A DNA stretch of 64,000 nt from Caloranaerobacter sp050286925 (lineage in GTDB: Bacteria > Bacillota > Clostridia > Tissierellales > Thermohalobacteraceae): assembly GCF_050286925.1 (NCBI RefSeq), contig NZ_JBFWFX010000010.1, positions 21,209 through 85,208 on the forward strand, given 5' to 3'. Position numbers and translations under genes: made by a program. How positions within the stretch are numbered: the first letter of the stretch is position 1; each line of letters starts with the position of its first letter. The notes below the pieces were generated by a model. The model ran no database searches, had not been told where the DNA came from, and saw only the letters and a list, made by a program, of their open reading frames with translations. This document shows, in pieces, positions 42,626 to 49,390 of this stretch.

Positions 42626-43333
42626 ATGGATATATTTACAAGATTAAAATCAATTTTTAATGCAAAGGCTAATGCATTATTAGATGAAATAGAGAACCCA
42701 GAGGAAGCATTAGAATTTTCACTTAAAGAAATGAGAGAACAAGTTAGGAAAATTAAAAAGTCATTTTTAGAAGTTGCAACAATAAAAAAGAAGCTAGAGA
42801 GTGAACTTGAAGACATAAAAGGTAAAATTAGGCTAGCAGATGAGCAGGCTGAATTATCAATATCATTAGGACGTGAGGATTTAGCAAAAGCTGCATTAGA
42901 GAAGAAACAAGATTTAATAGAACAACAAAATAAAATAATCTTAGATATACAACAGATACAGGAAAAATTAAGACTAATTAGAAAGAATAAAGAACAACTA
43001 GAAACAAGTATTAAACAATTAGAAACTAAAAAAGAAGAGTTAATTGCAATGAATCGTGCGGCAGATGCACAAATAACAGTTAAAGAAATAATTACAGGAA
43101 TTTCTAAAGACATAACAGAAATTAACGAACGAATAACAAGAGCAGAAAATAAAATTAGGGAAAAAAATGCAAAAGTATCTGCAATGAATGAACTTATTGA
43201 ACTAGAGAATCTTGATAGATTAGATGAACTAGACGATTTAGAACAAGAATTAAAGAAAGTTCAAAGAGATGAGAGAATAAAACAAGAATTAGAAAATTTA
43301 AAACTAAGGTTAAAAAAAGGAGGTGCTGAATAA
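42626..43333 (+). CDS. pspA: PspA/IM30-family phage-shock protein
   Basis: 235 residues, almost wholly coiled coil. It begins MDIFTRLKSIFNAKANALLD with the PspA amphipathic helix, then NPEEALEFSLKEMREQVRKIKKS and long heptads. PspA/Vipp1 proteins are ESCRT-III-like and protect or repair the cytoplasmic membrane under stress. ATG 42626 follows AAAAGGAGGATG; an in-frame ATG 48 bases upstream has no site. Its stop overlaps the next start, making an operon with the SHOCT and Met-rich genes up to 45276. Confidence 0.9.
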   Translation: MDIFTRLKSIFNAKANALLDEIENPEEALEFSLKEMREQVRKIKKSFLEVATIKKKLESELEDIKGKIRLADEQAELSISLGREDLAKAALEKKQDLIEQQNKIILDIQQIQEKLRLIRKNKEQLETSIKQLETKKEELIAMNRAADAQITVKEIITGISKDITEINERITRAENKIREKNAKVSAMNELIELENLDRLDELDDLEQELKKVQRDERIKQELENLKLRLKKGGAE

Positions 43334-43989
43334 TGGGTTGTGGTGGATATAGAGGATTATTTAGAGTATTTGATTATTATGAGCATTCAAGAAGATATAG
43401 CACATGTAATCCAGATAGTTACAATTACTACGGACAAGACGATACAGATGAAAAATTAATGCTTTTGAAGAAAATGTATGCTGAAGGTCTTATTGATGAT
43501 AAGGATTACAGTAGATATAAACAGAGAATATATGAGAGGACCATAACTTTTGATGAGTTAGTAGATATACACATAAAACGAATGAACTTAAAAAATAGAG
43601 AAACAGATGAAAATGCGAATAATATTAGTCAACAAAAAAACAAATATAAATACAAAATAGACAAATTAAAAGAGTCTAAAGAAAAAATACAAAATGTCCA
43701 GAAAAAACTATCATTAAGATTAGAAGAATTTAAAAAAGAAAAAGAAAGAATAGAAGCTTTAGCAGAAACTATGGTTAGAGCAAGTGAAGATGCTGCTGAA
43801 GAATATATTCGTATAAAACTAAATGTTGAAGAAAATATACAGAACTTAGAAAAACGAAAAAACGAGTTGCAAAAGGAATTAGATGAAATAGATAATATGA
43901 TTAAAACTTTAGAAACAAAAGAATTGGAGTTAGAAGCATTAAAATTAAAAGATGAAATATTAAATATAAAAATAGATTTAAACAAGTAA
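43333..43989 (+). CDS. SHOCT-motif and coiled-coil protein
   Basis: 218 residues. The start MGCGGYRGLFRVFDYYE is followed by a SHOCT-like motif (DEKLMLLKKMYAEGLIDDKDY, in part; residues 36-58) and a long coiled coil to the end (LKESKEKIQNVQKKLSLRLEEF...). It is coupled to pspA by a one-base overlap and has GGAGGTG as ribosome site. The SHOCT domain recurs in the two small membrane proteins at 44806 and 45043, which suggests that they work together. Function unknown; probably a PspA partner. Confidence 0.72.
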   Translation: MGCGGYRGLFRVFDYYEHSRRYSTCNPDSYNYYGQDDTDEKLMLLKKMYAEGLIDDKDYSRYKQRIYERTITFDELVDIHIKRMNLKNRETDENANNISQQKNKYKYKIDKLKESKEKIQNVQKKLSLRLEEFKKEKERIEALAETMVRASEDAAEEYIRIKLNVEENIQNLEKRKNELQKELDEIDNMIKTLETKELELEALKLKDEILNIKIDLNK

Positions 43990-44005
43990 AAAGGAGGTAT
44001 TTAAT

Positions 44006-44794
44006 ATGAAAGTAAATAAAAAAATTACTTGGTCTTTGATTTCAATATTAATAATAACATTAGCAGTTGGGGCAATAGCCCTCGCAGATACATGGCAATA
44101 TTTTATGTTTAAAGGAGGAATGAATGGGTATAAATATAATACCGTTAACGGGTATAGATGGAATAATGGATATAATGGTATGCCAGGTATGATGAACATG
44201 ATGGGTATACCAAATGGTTTTTTAAATAATGTAGATAATATGAATGAGAAGATGACATTAGATGAGATTAAGAAAAATATAAACGACTATTTAAAGAATT
44301 ATGACGAAAATTTAGAAATAGGAGACATATTTGTATTTGAAGATGCAGATTATTATGTATCTATAGAAGAAAAGGATACAGGAAAAGGTGCTATGGAATT
44401 GTTAGTTAACCCATATACAGGATATATATATCCTGAACCAGGACCAAATATGATGTGGAATGAAAAATATGGTATGCATGGTCGATTTGGTTTTGGAATG
44501 ATGGGAGCAGGAATGTGGAACTATAGTAATAGAAATTTTAATATACAAAATATAAAAAAGATTGACAGGAACAAAGCTGTAAAAATTGCAGATGAATATG
44601 TAAAAAACTTCATAAATAAAGATTTTTCTGTAGTAAATGAAGGGCATGAATTTTATGGATATTATACCTTCCATGTTAATAAAGGTAAGCAGACTGTAGG
44701 TATGTTAAGTGTAAATTATTATACAGGTGATGTTTGGTATCATACATGGCATGGACAATTGGAAAAAGTAATATCTAATCATGAGGAAAAATAG
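44006..44794 (+). CDS. Exported Met-rich protein with PepSY-like repeats, probable copper-binding
   Basis: 262 residues. A signal peptide (WSLISILIITLAVGAIALA) is followed by a Gly/Tyr/Asn/Met-rich region (NGMPGMMNMMGIPNG near residue 57) and two related domains (VSIEEKDTGKGAMELLVNPYTGYIYPE and FHVNKGKQTVGMLSVNYYTGDVWYH; each quoted region exceeds the motif only at its ends) of PepSY-like type. Met- and His-rich segments (NMMWNEKYGMHGRFGFGMMG) fit Cu(I) binding outside the cell. ATG 44006 follows AAAAGGAGG. It is followed by a CusRS-like two-component system with a similarly Met-rich sensor. Confidence 0.7.
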   Translation: MKVNKKITWSLISILIITLAVGAIALADTWQYFMFKGGMNGYKYNTVNGYRWNNGYNGMPGMMNMMGIPNGFLNNVDNMNEKMTLDEIKKNINDYLKNYDENLEIGDIFVFEDADYYVSIEEKDTGKGAMELLVNPYTGYIYPEPGPNMMWNEKYGMHGRFGFGMMGAGMWNYSNRNFNIQNIKKIDRNKAVKIADEYVKNFINKDFSVVNEGHEFYGYYTFHVNKGKQTVGMLSVNYYTGDVWYHTWHGQLEKVISNHEEK

Positions 44795-44805
44795 GAGGGA
44801 TGATT

Positions 44806-45024
44806 ATGATGATGGGTTTTGGCATGGGCTGTGGAGGAATTTTAGGTCTACTTTTATTAGGTATAGTTGTATATTTTATATTTAGATATGCAAATGAAAG
44901 AAGATACAATGGAAACTATGGTTATGATAAAAATGATGCTTTAGAAATACTAAAAGAACGATATGCAAGAGGTGAAATTACAGAAGAGGAATATGAAAGA
45001 AAAAAGAAAATGTTAATTGATTAA
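44806..45024 (+). CDS. Small membrane protein with SHOCT domain (first)
   Basis: About 72 residues: one membrane segment (GGILGLLLLGIVVYFIFRYA) after a Met/Gly start, then the SHOCT motif (ALEILKERYARGEITEEEYE). ATG 44806 is preferred over 44800, which is too near AGGAGGG; 44809 is also possible. SHOCT proteins often help oligomerise partners and are frequent in copper and envelope-stress loci. It follows the Met-rich gene by 11 bases. Confidence 0.75.
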   Translation: MMMGFGMGCGGILGLLLLGIVVYFIFRYANERRYNGNYGYDKNDALEILKERYARGEITEEEYERKKKMLID

Positions 45025-45042
45025 TAAAATGGAGGGATTTAT

Positions 45043-45276
45043 ATGTGGCATATGTATGGATATGGATTTAATTATGCATGGCTTTGGATGCTCGGTTTTA
45101 GTTTAATAAAAATATTAGTTGTTGTAGGTATTGCTATATTATTCATAAAATTAATTAATAGAGAGCATAGTTATAGAAATTCAAGTAGAGCTTTAGAGAT
45201 ATTAGAAGAAAGATATGTAAAAGGAGAAATTAGTGAAGAAGAATATAAACATAAAAAGAAAATTTTAAAGTCTTAA
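45043..45276 (+). CDS. Small membrane protein with SHOCT domain (second)
   Basis: 77 residues: an aromatic and Met-rich start (MWHMYGYGFNYAWLWML), one long membrane segment, and the SHOCT motif ALEILEERYVKGEISEEEYK. ATG 45043 follows GGAGGGA. It is a tandem relative of the preceding gene. The N-terminal His/Met/Tyr cluster would lie at the outer face of the membrane and may contact copper; this is inference. Confidence 0.75.
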   Translation: MWHMYGYGFNYAWLWMLGFSLIKILVVVGIAILFIKLINREHSYRNSSRALEILEERYVKGEISEEEYKHKKKILKS

Positions 45277-45281
45277 CTTAT

Positions 45282-45315
45282 ATAATGTCCAGTATTGAAA
45301 AATACTGGACATTAT
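45282..45315. terminator. Long perfect hairpin between SHOCT genes and the two-component system
   Basis: ATAATGTCCAGTATT-GAAA-AATACTGGACATTAT is a 15-base perfect stem. The tail AGTATTCTTG is only weakly T-rich, so it may be a partial terminator or an mRNA processing site. Confidence 0.6.
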
Positions 45316-45348
45316 AGTATTCTTGTATAAAGAATAAGGGGTGTTATT

Positions 45349-46041
45349 ATGGATTCATTGAAAAAAAATATTCTATTAGTTGATGATGAAGAACAAATAA
45401 TAAATGTTGTAAGAGCTTATTTAGAAAGAGAAGGCTATAATGTATTTACTGCATATAATGGAAAAGAGGCTTTAGATGTATTTAATAAAGAATCAATAGA
45501 TTTTATAGTACTCGATTTAATGCTGCCTGATTTACCAGGAGAAGAAGTTTGTAAAAAAATAAGAATCAAATCAGAAGTACCAATACTCATGTTGACTGCT
45601 AAAGTTGATGAAATAGATAGAATAAATGGATTAGATATAGGTGCAGATGATTATATGATAAAGCCATTTAGTCCAAAGGAGCTTGTAGCACGAGTAAGAG
45701 CAATATTTAGAAGAACTAGTAAGGAGTTTGTGAAAGCTGATGTAATTGAATTTAATGATGGAGATTTAATAATTGACATTAATAAAATGGAAGTTAAAAA
45801 GCGTGGAAAACTAATAAAATTGACACCAAAAGAATTTAAATTGCTAACAGTATTGGCTAAGAATCTTGGAAAAGTATTTACTAGGGAAGAACTTATAGAT
45901 AAAGTATTGGGATACGATTATGAGGGATATGATAGAACTATTGATGCTCATATAAAAAATCTTAGACACAAAATAGAAGATGAAAAAAATAAATATATTA
46001 TAACAGTATACGGAGTTGGATACAAATTTTTGGAGGATTAG
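45349..46041 (+). CDS. OmpR/PhoB-family response regulator
   Basis: 230 residues. The receiver domain has Asp56 (FIVLDLMLPDLPG), GADDYMIKPFSPKELVARVRA and a C-terminal winged helix (LIKLTPKEFKLLTVLAKNLG; RTIDAHIKNLRHKIED). ATG 45349 follows AAGGGGTG. The kinase gene begins 2 bases after its stop, so they form a pair. The Met/His-rich sensor and the adjacent Met-rich protein suggest that it answers to copper or another soft metal; the targets may be the preceding operon. Confidence 0.92.
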   Translation: MDSLKKNILLVDDEEQIINVVRAYLEREGYNVFTAYNGKEALDVFNKESIDFIVLDLMLPDLPGEEVCKKIRIKSEVPILMLTAKVDEIDRINGLDIGADDYMIKPFSPKELVARVRAIFRRTSKEFVKADVIEFNDGDLIIDINKMEVKKRGKLIKLTPKEFKLLTVLAKNLGKVFTREELIDKVLGYDYEGYDRTIDAHIKNLRHKIEDEKNKYIITVYGVGYKFLED

Positions 46042-46043
46042 AA

Positions 46044-47468
46044 ATGTTTCGAAAACTGAGGACAAGATTAATATTAATTATTTTAGGAGCAACTTTTCTT
46101 TCTATAATATTAGTAAGCATAATAACCAATATAACTCTATTTAGGAAATTTGATATATATATGAAGGATGAACTAACAAATAGGGTTAATGAAATTATTG
46201 AACTTATTAAATATACTTATTCAATAGATAATAAATGGACTGAAAAGAATCTGAATAATATCAGTAAGTCACCTCTTATAAACGGTTTTGACATAGCGAT
46301 TAAAGATCTTGATGGTAATATTATTTTTACACATTATATGGAATCAGATATGCTTGAAATGCATAATGAAATGATGGAAAAAATGGGATATCATATGATG
46401 CATAGAATGGATAAATTCATGATGGGAGGTCCAATAAGAACAAAAAATTATGTGACTAAAAGATATAAAATAGAAGTTAATGGTAAAGATGTTGGAATAG
46501 TTGAGCTTGGTTATTATGGACCATTTTTAGTATCTGAAAGGGAATTAGAATTTGCAAGGGGAATAAATAATTCAATTATTTATGCTGCAGTAATATCTTT
46601 ATTTATAGCATTTATACTAGGAATTTATTCTTCTAAGATTATTTCAAAACCTATTCTGAAAATAACAAGAGCAGCTAATGATATACGAAGAGGTAATTTG
46701 GATACTAAAGTTTTAATATCTAATAACATAACAGAACTACAAGAACTTTCAAAATCAATAAACCATCTTGCAGAATCTCTAAAAGAGCAGGAAGTACTAA
46801 GGAAAAGATTAACTGCAGATATATCACATGAGCTAAGAACGCCTTTAACTATATTACAAAGCCATATCGAAGCAATAAGTGATGGTATATGGGAACCTAC
46901 ACAAGAAAAATTAGATATTTGCAAAAATGAAGTTATAAGATTAATTAAACTTGTAGAGCAATTGAAATATCTAACAGACATAGAGAAACATAAAATTACA
47001 CTAGAGATTAAAAGAATTAATTTATCTAAATTATTAAATGAAATAATAGAAAGTTATAAATATCAATTCCAAAATAAGAATATTAAACTTAATAGTTCTG
47101 TAAAAGAAAATGTCTTTATAAATGCAGATAAAGACAAGGTAAGTCAAATAATTATTAATATACTTTCTAATGCTTTGAAATTTACAAATCCAGGAGGACA
47201 AGTAGATGTTGCTTTAGAAGAAAATGAAGAAAAGGTAAATATAATTATTAAAGATACGGGTATAGGAATACCTAAAAAAGATATACCTTATATATTTGAG
47301 AGATTTTATAGAAGTGATAAATCAAGAAGCAGAAAAACTGGTGGGGCAGGTATTGGTTTAACTATAGCGAAAACACTTGTTGAAGCTCATAATGGAGAGA
47401 TAAAAGTTGAAAGCGAGTTAGGTAAGGGTAGTAAGTTTACTGTAATATTTTATAAAAATTTTAAATAA
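46044..47468 (+). CDS. Sensor histidine kinase with Met/His-rich sensor domain (CusS-like)
   Basis: 474 residues. Membrane spans at about 9-31 and 175-197 enclose an external domain with a striking run of Met and His (MLEMHNEMMEKMGYHMMHRM, residues 110-129, then DKFMMGG). A HAMP domain, the phospho-accepting H-box SHELRTPLTILQSHIE, N-box INILSNALKF and G boxes (DTGIGIPKKD; GGAGIGL) follow. Met/His clusters are known ligands of Cu(I)/Ag(I) in CusS and PcoE. The gene is in an operon with the response regulator. Metal sensing is inference from composition. Confidence 0.85.
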   Translation: MFRKLRTRLILIILGATFLSIILVSIITNITLFRKFDIYMKDELTNRVNEIIELIKYTYSIDNKWTEKNLNNISKSPLINGFDIAIKDLDGNIIFTHYMESDMLEMHNEMMEKMGYHMMHRMDKFMMGGPIRTKNYVTKRYKIEVNGKDVGIVELGYYGPFLVSERELEFARGINNSIIYAAVISLFIAFILGIYSSKIISKPILKITRAANDIRRGNLDTKVLISNNITELQELSKSINHLAESLKEQEVLRKRLTADISHELRTPLTILQSHIEAISDGIWEPTQEKLDICKNEVIRLIKLVEQLKYLTDIEKHKITLEIKRINLSKLLNEIIESYKYQFQNKNIKLNSSVKENVFINADKDKVSQIIINILSNALKFTNPGGQVDVALEENEEKVNIIIKDTGIGIPKKDIPYIFERFYRSDKSRSRKTGGAGIGLTIAKTLVEAHNGEIKVESELGKGSKFTVIFYKNFK

Positions 47469-47495
47469 AAAATCAGTCTTACAATTTATGTTTTA

Positions 47496-47512
47496 CTACA
47501 CTTAGTGTGTAG
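47496..47512. promoter_or_regulatory. Candidate activator site (UAS) for the 47622 promoter
   Basis: CTACAC-TTAGT-GTGTAG is a perfect 6-base inverted repeat with a 5-base gap, about 118 bases before the -24 box. It shares ACA and TGT at matching places with the site at 41686. Confidence 0.4.
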
Positions 47513-47537
47513 GATTTCATACATGCATAAAAAATGT

Positions 47538-47571
47538 ACTGATAATCTTTGTGATTATCAGTTTTTTTTTT
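47538..47571 (+). terminator. Terminator of the CusRS-like operon
   Basis: ACTGATAATC/GATTATCAGT stem and ten T residues. Confidence 0.95.
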
Positions 47572-47621
47572 GAGAACTTTATGAGATAGATTTAATAGAT
47601 TTATAAAATTTCAATATTTTA

Positions 47622-47638
47622 TTGGTATGAAAATTGCA
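47622..47638 (+). promoter_or_regulatory. Sigma-54 (-24/-12) promoter
   Basis: TTGGTATGAAAATTGCA: GG (47624-47625) and GC (47636-47637) have the 12-base offset of sigma-54 promoters. It lies 42 bases before the zinc-ribbon gene. The -24 box differs from consensus at the C of GGC. Confidence 0.75.
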
Positions 47639-47679
47639 AGTAATATTACATATACTTCTTGATTAAGGAAGTGATGTTA

Positions 47680-47919
47680 ATGATTTTATTTGCATATTTT
47701 GCTTTGGGTATAATTGTTTATTTTTTATCATCAATAGATAAAGAATATAAATTTAGTAAACATAAAGCAAAGTGTATATATTGTAAAAAGGAGGTTGAAT
47801 ATGAGTCGATTTACTGCCCATATTGTAATGAAAAGCTCAAAAAGAGATGCGAAAATTGTGGTAGATTAATAGAGATTAATTGGCGATATTGCCCGTTTTG
47901 CAGAAATGATAAAAAATGA
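47680..47919 (+). CDS. Membrane-anchored double zinc-ribbon protein
   Basis: 79 residues. An N-terminal membrane span (MILFAYFALGIIVYFLS) is followed by four CxxC knuckles: CIYC, CPYC, CENC and CPFC, so two rubredoxin-like metal sites are expected in the cytoplasm. ATG 47680 follows AAGGAAGTGAT; upstream in-frame TTG/ATG codons overlap that site. It is the first gene behind the sigma-54 promoter at 47622. Zinc ribbons of this kind usually have structural or sensory roles; no enzyme domain is attached. Confidence 0.75.
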   Translation: MILFAYFALGIIVYFLSSIDKEYKFSKHKAKCIYCKKEVEYESIYCPYCNEKLKKRCENCGRLIEINWRYCPFCRNDKK

Positions 47920-47935
47920 AAATTATTAAATTGGA

Positions 47936-48092
47936 TTGATAGTTATAAGTGATAGAACTCAAATAATAACAACAATTTGTAATTCATTGGAAAAGCTAAT
48001 TGAAGTGCTAAAGATTAGCGAATGGGAAAATAACATTATTAGTTGTTTAGAAGATAAAGTTTTTGAAGTTGGAATAAGGAATATTGAATAGG
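47936..48092 (+). CDS. Possible short ORF of unknown function
   Basis: An open frame of about 51 codons from TTG 47936 to TAG 48090-48092 (SDRTQIITTICNSLEKLIEV, then LEDKVFEVGIRNIE). It has no clear ribosome site and no recognised family. The amino acid composition looks protein-like. It may be the remnant of a gene between the zinc-ribbon and propeller genes. Confidence 0.25.
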
Positions 48093-48105
48093 AAGGAGTA
48101 TTATT

Positions 48106-49113
48106 GTGAAAAAGAAAATAAAAGTAGTTTTTATAATGTTAATTATAATAATGTCTATTTCAATAATTTCAGTTAGCTATTTCAAAAAAGAGAAAAAAAC
48201 CAAATATTTAGCTTATATACCAAACGCTGCAGAAGGTACCATATCTGTTATAGATAGTTTGAGTAATAAAGTTATAGATACAATAAAAGTAGGACAATCA
48301 ACGTCACATGGTATAGCTAGTACTCCAGATGGTAAGAAAATATACACAGGAAACTTAGAAGGCGGACAAATCTTTATATATGATGTTGATAGCAAGAAGT
48401 TAATAAAAACTATTGATACAGGTAGAAACCTTCACGGTATTGATATAACCCCTGATGGGAAGTATGTTTTAATAACAAGTGGAGATTTAAAGGTAGGAAA
48501 GATGTATAACTATATACAAATAATTGATACTCAAACTGATGAAATAATTAAAACAATATTATCTAATCAAAATAGTCCAGCACATATTGATTTTAGTAGA
48601 GATAGTAAACTTGCATTTGTAACCAATGCTATGTCGAATAGTATAAGTATAATTGATGTGGAAAAAGGTCAAATTTTAGCAAACATTGGTGTTGGTTTAA
48701 TACCTAATGAAACAGAATTATCGCCCGATGGTAAATATATCTATGTAGCAAATGTTCAAGATGGTTCTATTTCTATAGTTGATATTGAATTAAGAAAACA
48801 AATTAAAAAGATACAAGTAGGTCAAGGTACACATAGCATTGCTGTGTCAAATGATGGTAAATATATTTGGACAACTAATAGATTTTCAAATGATGTAAGA
48901 GTAATTGACATAGAAAAAGAAAGAGTTATAAAAATAATAAAAACTAATGGACAAGCTAATCATATAGCAGTTTTGCCTAATAGCGATTTTATTTATGTAA
49001 CAAATTTAAAATCAAATGAGGTATCTATAATCGACATGAAAACATTTGAAATAGTAGATAGTATAAATGTTGGTAGTGAACCTCATGAGATAGAATTCGT
49101 AAAAATAAACTAA
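48106..49113 (+). CDS. Exported YVTN-type seven-bladed beta-propeller protein
   Basis: 335 residues. An N-terminal hydrophobic anchor (VVFIMLIIIMSISIISVSYF) is followed by seven repeats of about 42 residues built on the pattern VxNxxxxxxSVID...VIDTIxVGxxxHxIAxxPDGKxIY. Propellers of this type, related to surface-layer and nitrite/nitrous oxide reductase folds, are extracellular binding scaffolds. Conserved His in several blades (STSHGIA, NLHGID, PAHIDF, GTHSIA, ANHIAV, EPHEIEF) could line the central channel and bind metal; that is inference. GTG 48106 follows GGAAGGAG. Confidence 0.85.
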   Translation: MKKKIKVVFIMLIIIMSISIISVSYFKKEKKTKYLAYIPNAAEGTISVIDSLSNKVIDTIKVGQSTSHGIASTPDGKKIYTGNLEGGQIFIYDVDSKKLIKTIDTGRNLHGIDITPDGKYVLITSGDLKVGKMYNYIQIIDTQTDEIIKTILSNQNSPAHIDFSRDSKLAFVTNAMSNSISIIDVEKGQILANIGVGLIPNETELSPDGKYIYVANVQDGSISIVDIELRKQIKKIQVGQGTHSIAVSNDGKYIWTTNRFSNDVRVIDIEKERVIKIIKTNGQANHIAVLPNSDFIYVTNLKSNEVSIIDMKTFEIVDSINVGSEPHEIEFVKIN

Positions 49114-49129
49114 TTAAGGAGGCTTTACT

Positions 49130-49339
49130 ATGTTTAAAAGAAAATATGGACAAGTTAAACACTTATTTATAATGCTATTATCATGTTTGATACCAATAGG
49201 ATTGTTAGTATTGTTAACCAATTTAGATATAAGGTCAAACGATTATTATTGGATTATATTTTTATTGTGTTCTCTAATGCATGTATTTATGATGATAAGA
49301 ACATATAAAAATGATAATGAAAATCAACCTAATAATTAA
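49130..49339 (+). CDS. DUF2933-like small membrane protein
   Basis: 69 residues with two membrane spans: LFIMLLSCLIPIGLLVLL and WIIFLLCSLMHVFMMIRTY. The Cys in each span and the LCSLMHVFMM ending resemble DUF2933 proteins, which are common in copper-resistance clusters and carry CCxxP/CPLMH motifs. ATG 49130 follows AAGGAGGC, 16 bases after the propeller gene. The role is unknown; metal binding within the membrane is possible. Confidence 0.65.
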   Translation: MFKRKYGQVKHLFIMLLSCLIPIGLLVLLTNLDIRSNDYYWIIFLLCSLMHVFMMIRTYKNDNENQPNN

Positions 49340-49390
49340 GAAAGTGAGAGAATTGAAGATATAGATTAAAACGATGAAAGGGAGATTCAA

